Made by a program: the position numbers and the translations under genes. This document shows positions 48,201-54,200 of a stretch of 64,000 nt of DNA, piece after piece. The DNA is from Enoplolaimus lenunculus (Eukaryota > Nematoda > Enoplea > Enoplida > Thoracostomopsidae). The notes beneath the pieces were generated by a model. It was not told the DNA's origin and did no database searches. It saw only the letters and a list, made by a program, of their open reading frames with translations. Location: positions 1 to 64,000 of the forward strand of contig JASANG010001128.1 in NCBI GenBank assembly GCA_030248215.1, given 5' to 3'. Position 1 is the first letter of the stretch, and each line of letters begins with the position of its first letter.

Positions 48201-51200
48201 CTCTCATTATTGCCTTATATGCTTCATTATCTCCAAAATATCTTGCTTTCTCACTTTGGTACCATTGCTCGTTACAAACATAACATTTACCATCTATTAT
48301 AACCTTACAAATGTTAAAATTACTAAAGGTACTCCAACCCGATTTAAATAAAACCAAAGGCTCACCATTAACATCAAAACAATGAATTGTATGCTCCATA
48401 ATGAATTTACTAAACTTATATTTTCACCTATTTAAGCATTTAATAAAATATAAGTCACACAAGCTTTATTATTAAAATAGTTGTTTCCATGTTTGTTCTG
48501 GTTTGTGTTTGTTCCTACCTCTACCAAATGCAGCTGCGGGTACATTTATCAATAATTTCTCAAATTTTTCTGAATCTAACGGCCTTGGTGGGGAAAAATT
48601 TATATCTGACACAAAATATTTCAATAAATCAAATATGTTTGAACCTACGGTATTATCAGGGTATACCACTTTATTATTTTCATTCAGTTTTAAGTCTTTG
48701 ATGTTTGCAACCATTAACTCACCCTTTTTTCTTAAATTTTTAGGTAACATTTGAATTAAATTGGTTTGCGTTTCTTCAATTACAGTCACCTCAGCTGGTT
48801 GTGTGATTTCAGTGTTTGATAATTTGTTATTTTTTAATGCATCAAGCCAGCTCATCGGCACAACTGCCATTTTACGAGCCATAGTACGTGTCAAAGTATT
48901 TAACTAGTAATTTTACAATTTTTGGTTTCAAAAATTTACGTTTTCTAGCATTTGATACTCGTTTACTAGCAATGTTTTAAGGGTTTGTCTATTTACGCTG
49001 GTATACTCTAAAGCATTGTATGCAATTTCTGAAAATGCTCTCAAAAGCGATGGGGAAGCAAATTTTACAATTAATCGTATAATTTTTGGTGACGCCTCAT
49101 TCAAATATTTTAAAGTTGCTAAATTTTTTGCAATAGCCATTTTTAAAATTCAAGTTGTATGCCAGGCTTTTTAAGCATAAACATAAACAAACATTTGACC
49201 ATCTTCTGGTAAAATACATTCTCTAACTCTCAAGTTTTCATTTGTTGCTGCTTTTAAATCTAAAAATATGTACCCATATGGTTTTACTGTTGCCTGCTCA
49301 AACGCATTTGTTAAAAAGTTAGGTCTTGAAGGCCACATTTGTCTGCCTAGTGTACAAATCATTGACCGATCTCTAAAGTTGGGAAACAGCACCATGTACT
49401 GGGCATTCCTCGTTATAGTTCGCATGTATTTACCTTCATGATACAAATTTTGAGTTACAAAAATAGTACTCAATCTATTATGCCTTAATTTTGAAAATGC
49501 GGCTGCCAATTGTTTATCATTGGCAGCTTCTAACATTAAATCATCTAAAATACATATTGTCTGGTTTTCACTTGTGGGAAACTCATTCGGTATACCCTCA
49601 AACAGCTCTAAATTCGGTATCTCACTTAAAAATTTAGTGTAAATATCTTGAAATATACCATAACAAAACAAAATTTTATCTACTTTTTTATCAAAAAGGT
49701 TACTTTTCAGTAAACGAAACAACCAGTAAGTTTTGCCACAACCCGTCTGACCACTAACAACACATGTAAAAGGTAACTCAAGCGGCAAGCAGCCGTTCTC
49801 TATACAATCAGCTGTAGTTTGCATTTCAAACTGAAAAGTGTTTTGTGTGTTTTGTACCTTAACTCTGCACTTTTTTCTATGTCTATGTAAATGTTGGCGA
49901 CTGGTATAAGCACGAAAACAATTTGGGCATATATAAGCCATTTGTGTAATTAAAACTACTATTACTTTAACCCTTTTTAAGCATTTATACAATGCAACAT
50001 AGTAAAAGTAGCCCTGGTATACCTTTACATGGTAACGTACCCATGTTATACACCCATGTGTACCTTTCAAGTGTTAGTGTACCCCTAAACGTACCCATAT
50101 TGTATTAGCTTACTATATGCACTTCAATAGTTTATCTCACCAGTTGAATATTTGTAGTCTACACGGGTACCATATCTTTTTCATGTACCCACGAATTCAT
50201 TGTGCTGGGGTACCCTAACCATTTTACAAGGTATTCTGTTCCCTTATTAGTCTTGCGTTTTTTCAAAACTTTTTCAATTTTATATTGCTCATCTAAAACT
50301 TTAACCTTTTGTAACTCTTGTGCATAAAATCTACCTAAAATGGGTTCACTGTTTGCATCTGCAATTTCATATACCGCTGGTGTAAACGGTAACTGTTTTG
50401 TAACCGAAAACACTTCACGTGACCATAGTTGGTTAAACCCTCGTTCAAAAGGTACTCTCTCTTTTGATATTCTCACAACATCATCTAACATAAACTTATA
50501 TCTGACATCAATATCTCTTGCGGGAAAAAGTTTTTCTCGCACACTATCCTCATTTTGTTTGTTTACCTGCGCCGGTGTAAATCCATATCTGTTTTCAGTA
50601 TTGTTGTAAGCTTGTACAACTTTTTGCAAATCATCTATGTATCTACCTCTATTTTTGTATGTTAACAGTTTATAAAGCTTTCCTTTAAGTGTTCTAATAA
50701 AACGTTCAGCTATGCTTGCCTTAGTTTCTTTATTTTTTGCAGTGTAAACATTTATATTTCTACTTTTACAGTACTCATATACCAAATGATTCACAAATTC
50801 TTTTCCGCTATCTGTTTGAAAATTATTGGGTTTCGAGTTATCAAAAACTGTTTTTAATGCATCTAAAATAGTATTACCGGTTTTATTTTTTACCGGCACA
50901 ACCCAAACATATTTTGTGAAACAATCTATAACTACCAGTAAATATTTGAACCCATCATTTAAAGTCGATAAATGCGACATGTCTGCTAAATCTGCTTGAT
51001 ACAAATCACCAATACCTTTCACTACAGTTCTCCTACGCTTGAACCTCAACCTACGCGGTTTATGTAGTGTATAAGTCTCTTCTCCAATTAACCATTCTTT
51101 TACATCTCTTAACCTAACTTTAATTCCCTGCTGCCTAGCTTCTTTATAAAGTTTCTTAGCATTTGAAAAACCTGCGACATTTTTTGGGTTATAAAATATT

Positions 51201-54200
51201 TGTTTCAAATGATTATCCATTGTGTTATAAACATACTATTTGCAAACCCTATTTAAGAATTTTATTTGCAATGGTCAACGGGGGATAATCCCCAGCCCAG
51301 CATATAGCCAGACTACCCCATCGCCGTAGGGGCCGCTCCTGGTAGCTGTGCAGACAGCCGCAGGTTTTGCGTTTTTTACTTTTTTTTATTTTTAAAGGCA
51401 CAATTATATTATAAAATCATAAAATATTGCAAAGTTACGGCGATAATATGCAAATTGCTATAATGTACAATCATGATGTCTTCTTTCCGTTTTTCAATAT
51501 GTGGTTTTGTTGACACGCTCCACCACCATAATTTTAAGTGCACGGTCTATACATCTACAAGTTGACTCAAGGAGTTTTTGTTTCCTTATTTTCAAAGTAA
51601 TATTGTTTATAAATAAAAAATTTGCCAGCTTTCATATAAATAAAGCTTGTATATGGCAATTTAACACTGCCCTTTATAAATGCCATTTGCATTTATCAAA
51701 AGGGCCCCGTGTTTAAACGTTTAGCAAACAAATGGTCATAAATGTCAAATAAGCAGACCATCTGTGCAAAAGTTTTTTCGGTGGTATCCGGAGCATTCCA
51801 TATCAAACCATTTCACGAATCGCAATCATGTCTTCAGTTTTACCCCCACAGTTAATAAACGAAGCATGACTAATTATTTCATGAGCATTATTACAAGTTA
51901 TTCATTATTCATTTCATCTAATAAACTCATAAAATCAATATCATTTATACAGTAATGACCATAAGCATACGAAGTTATACCATCATTTAAAATGTGGCGC
52001 TTATCATCGAAGGCACTTAAACCTACTTTGTTCTGGCTTATTGTATGCATTATATGTTTTTCTGATCTGATATATTTCATTAAATGTCTTTGCTTTGTAT
52101 GGTTAAACAAAGCATTTACATAATTTTTATGACAAATATCATTTTTCACTACACATTTTTTAATCCCTTTTGCTCGTTTCTTTTCAGTATCCCCACATTT
52201 TATACTATACATTTTCGATCTAAGCCCAACAAACTCATCAATCGGTTCTCCTGCAGTTTCATCTTTCATTTTTCCCAAAACCTTTTTGTTTTTAGTTGAA
52301 AATAATGGGTGGTTAGGTGGGTAATCACTAGTATCGAAATTATCTTCATTCAATTTTATATCATTATAAATATCCTTAGTTTTTACAGCATAACATAAGG
52401 AGTCAGTATCCGTAAATAACAATTTACATTTATCACCATACATGCTTTTCATATAATCATAATGAAAGTGATACATTAATGATTTTGATAAATCTAATAC
52501 AGTAAAACCGACATATATCGGTTTACATAATCTAATGGTTTTTCTTTGCATTTTAACAGCAACTAGGTTTTCATTGAAAATTTGCGATCTTTGGTATCTA
52601 GGGCTAGCTACAAGTTTTACAAATTTGTGTTCGTCGGTTACTAATTTTATATCTACGTAACCACGAACATTTTCCATTGTTTTCCCAAATACTGCATTGT
52701 TTAACAGTTTAAATAAATCTTTTTCGAAATCACTTTTAGCGCTTTTGCGCATTTCAGTAATAAACCTAATATAAGATTCCATCCAGTCACATTGAAAAAA
52801 TGAAACCACTCTATGAACATGCACTAATTTCAAACCTAAACGTAAGTAAAGTTGTAAATTTTTCAAGTGAACAATATAACGTTTCTTATCATGTAAATTG
52901 GGTACTAACTTATTAACCGAAGTATTATAACGTTCCTTTGAAAAGGGTGCAAGAAAGATTTTTTGGGCAGGGGCTAAAAACATTTCAGGAGGGGCATACA
53001 AAAATTTTCGATTACTTGGCAAGCAAGGTTATGCATTTTTTAGAAGGTTCAAAAAATTTTCTAGGGTAGGCTGAACCCGCCCCTGGCCCCGTCCGTCTAC
53101 GGGTGCGTCACTTACGCATTTGAATAGCGATCAGTGTTTCGGACAGTTTACTGGTCAACAAAGGTTCAGGTAAATCGCGGAAATACTGTTTAACCAAATC
53201 GGCAACATCGTACACTTGTGACGCGTCAAATGATACAAGATCTGAAAATTGCACATTGCACACTTATTTACTGCAATTTTGTGCAATTTGAAATTAGAAC
53301 TTTGAAAAATTTTGCATATTCTTCGACACAAGGACGTAGCCACGATTTCGTTTCGGAAGGAGATAATCACGTATGAAGCGTTCTTTGACCAGAGAGTCAA
53401 GTGAGCGAGAATTTGTTTTTGACATCTGCTGGGTATTCTACAGCGTGTAAAAGGTTCGTTTTCCGAGTCTTTTCGGAAATTTTGGGGGTATCCCCTATAA
53501 ACCTAAATGTATAAATCACTGTGTAGAATGCTTTTCAACGGGGCTTTGCCCTGCTTAGCTCAGTAGTGACGGAGTTATCGTTTTTCAATTTCAGGTCTGC
53601 TTATGTTGTACTTACGCGAATTGCCAGATTCGTTAATGTGTAACAATCTTTACGACGCGTGGATCAGCGCTGTTTGTTTTAAGTAATTAATGACATTAAT
53701 AAAACGAGACAATTTGTGTTCATTTCTTAATTTACTCAAAATATAACAAACAAATTTAAATATTTCATTTCGGAATTGAAATACATCTATTGACTGTTTG
53801 TGATCGCATCATTTTAATCTTTAAAAGACAGAGATAAAAAATGTTCGCAAATGAGCGTAGTCGAGAAAATTTGTTCTTACAGATAGAAGCACAGTAGAAG
53901 GTCAGTATTAATGGCCCGATATGAAGATCAGAGGCGGAATGTTTTCTGAGGGACTGCAGTAGAGTACGGTTAAGCTATAAACTAATGTTGTGCTTCAGAC
54001 TTAATCTTAAGCCATTCTTGGCCGAAACAGTCGTTCAAAATCGTGTATATGAAAGTGTTTTTATCAGTGCCGTGTTTAAGGTATGATGGCCCCCAAAGTC
54101 AATATGAGGGACCCCCTAAAGTCAATTTGAGATGCCCATAAGGTCAATACCCCTACGTTCGAGTTCTTTTTGAGGTCCTATATACTTTACTGGTCGATTC

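Larger units (their letters stand above)
44400..52980 (-). mobile_element. Polinton/Maverick fossil, incomplete, about 8.6 kb
   Basis: In transcription order (minus strand, high to low) it carries a partial protein-primed PolB, integrase, packaging ATPase, several small ORFs, a NADAR protein, a TBP-like protein and capsid gene remains. Complete Polintons are about 15-20 kb with long terminal inverted repeats; I see no such repeats here, and the PolB side is replaced by a CGTAGCCA MITE. Several ORFs still look whole and others are broken (a handful of breaks in all), so it is a middle-aged remnant rather than an ancient one. It is inserted antisense in intron 10 of the BAR-RhoGAP gene. Confidence 0.9.
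39788..53594 (+). other. Intron 10 of the BAR-RhoGAP gene (13.8 kb) hosting a Polinton
   Basis: Exons 10 and 11 join in phase 1 and restore the GAP sequence AIAG-LLMLYLRELP, so everything between them is intronic. It contains a family A right end near 40195-40231, a tandem-repeat island with two small ORFs, MITEs, the Polinton remnant on the opposite strand and an orphan antisense exon. Confidence 0.85.

Noticed and set aside
53116-53241. This exon as the missing exon of the BAR-RhoGAP gene
   Set aside because: It is on the opposite strand, repeats the GAP segment coded by exons 10-11, and the true exon 11 was found at 53595 with correct phase.
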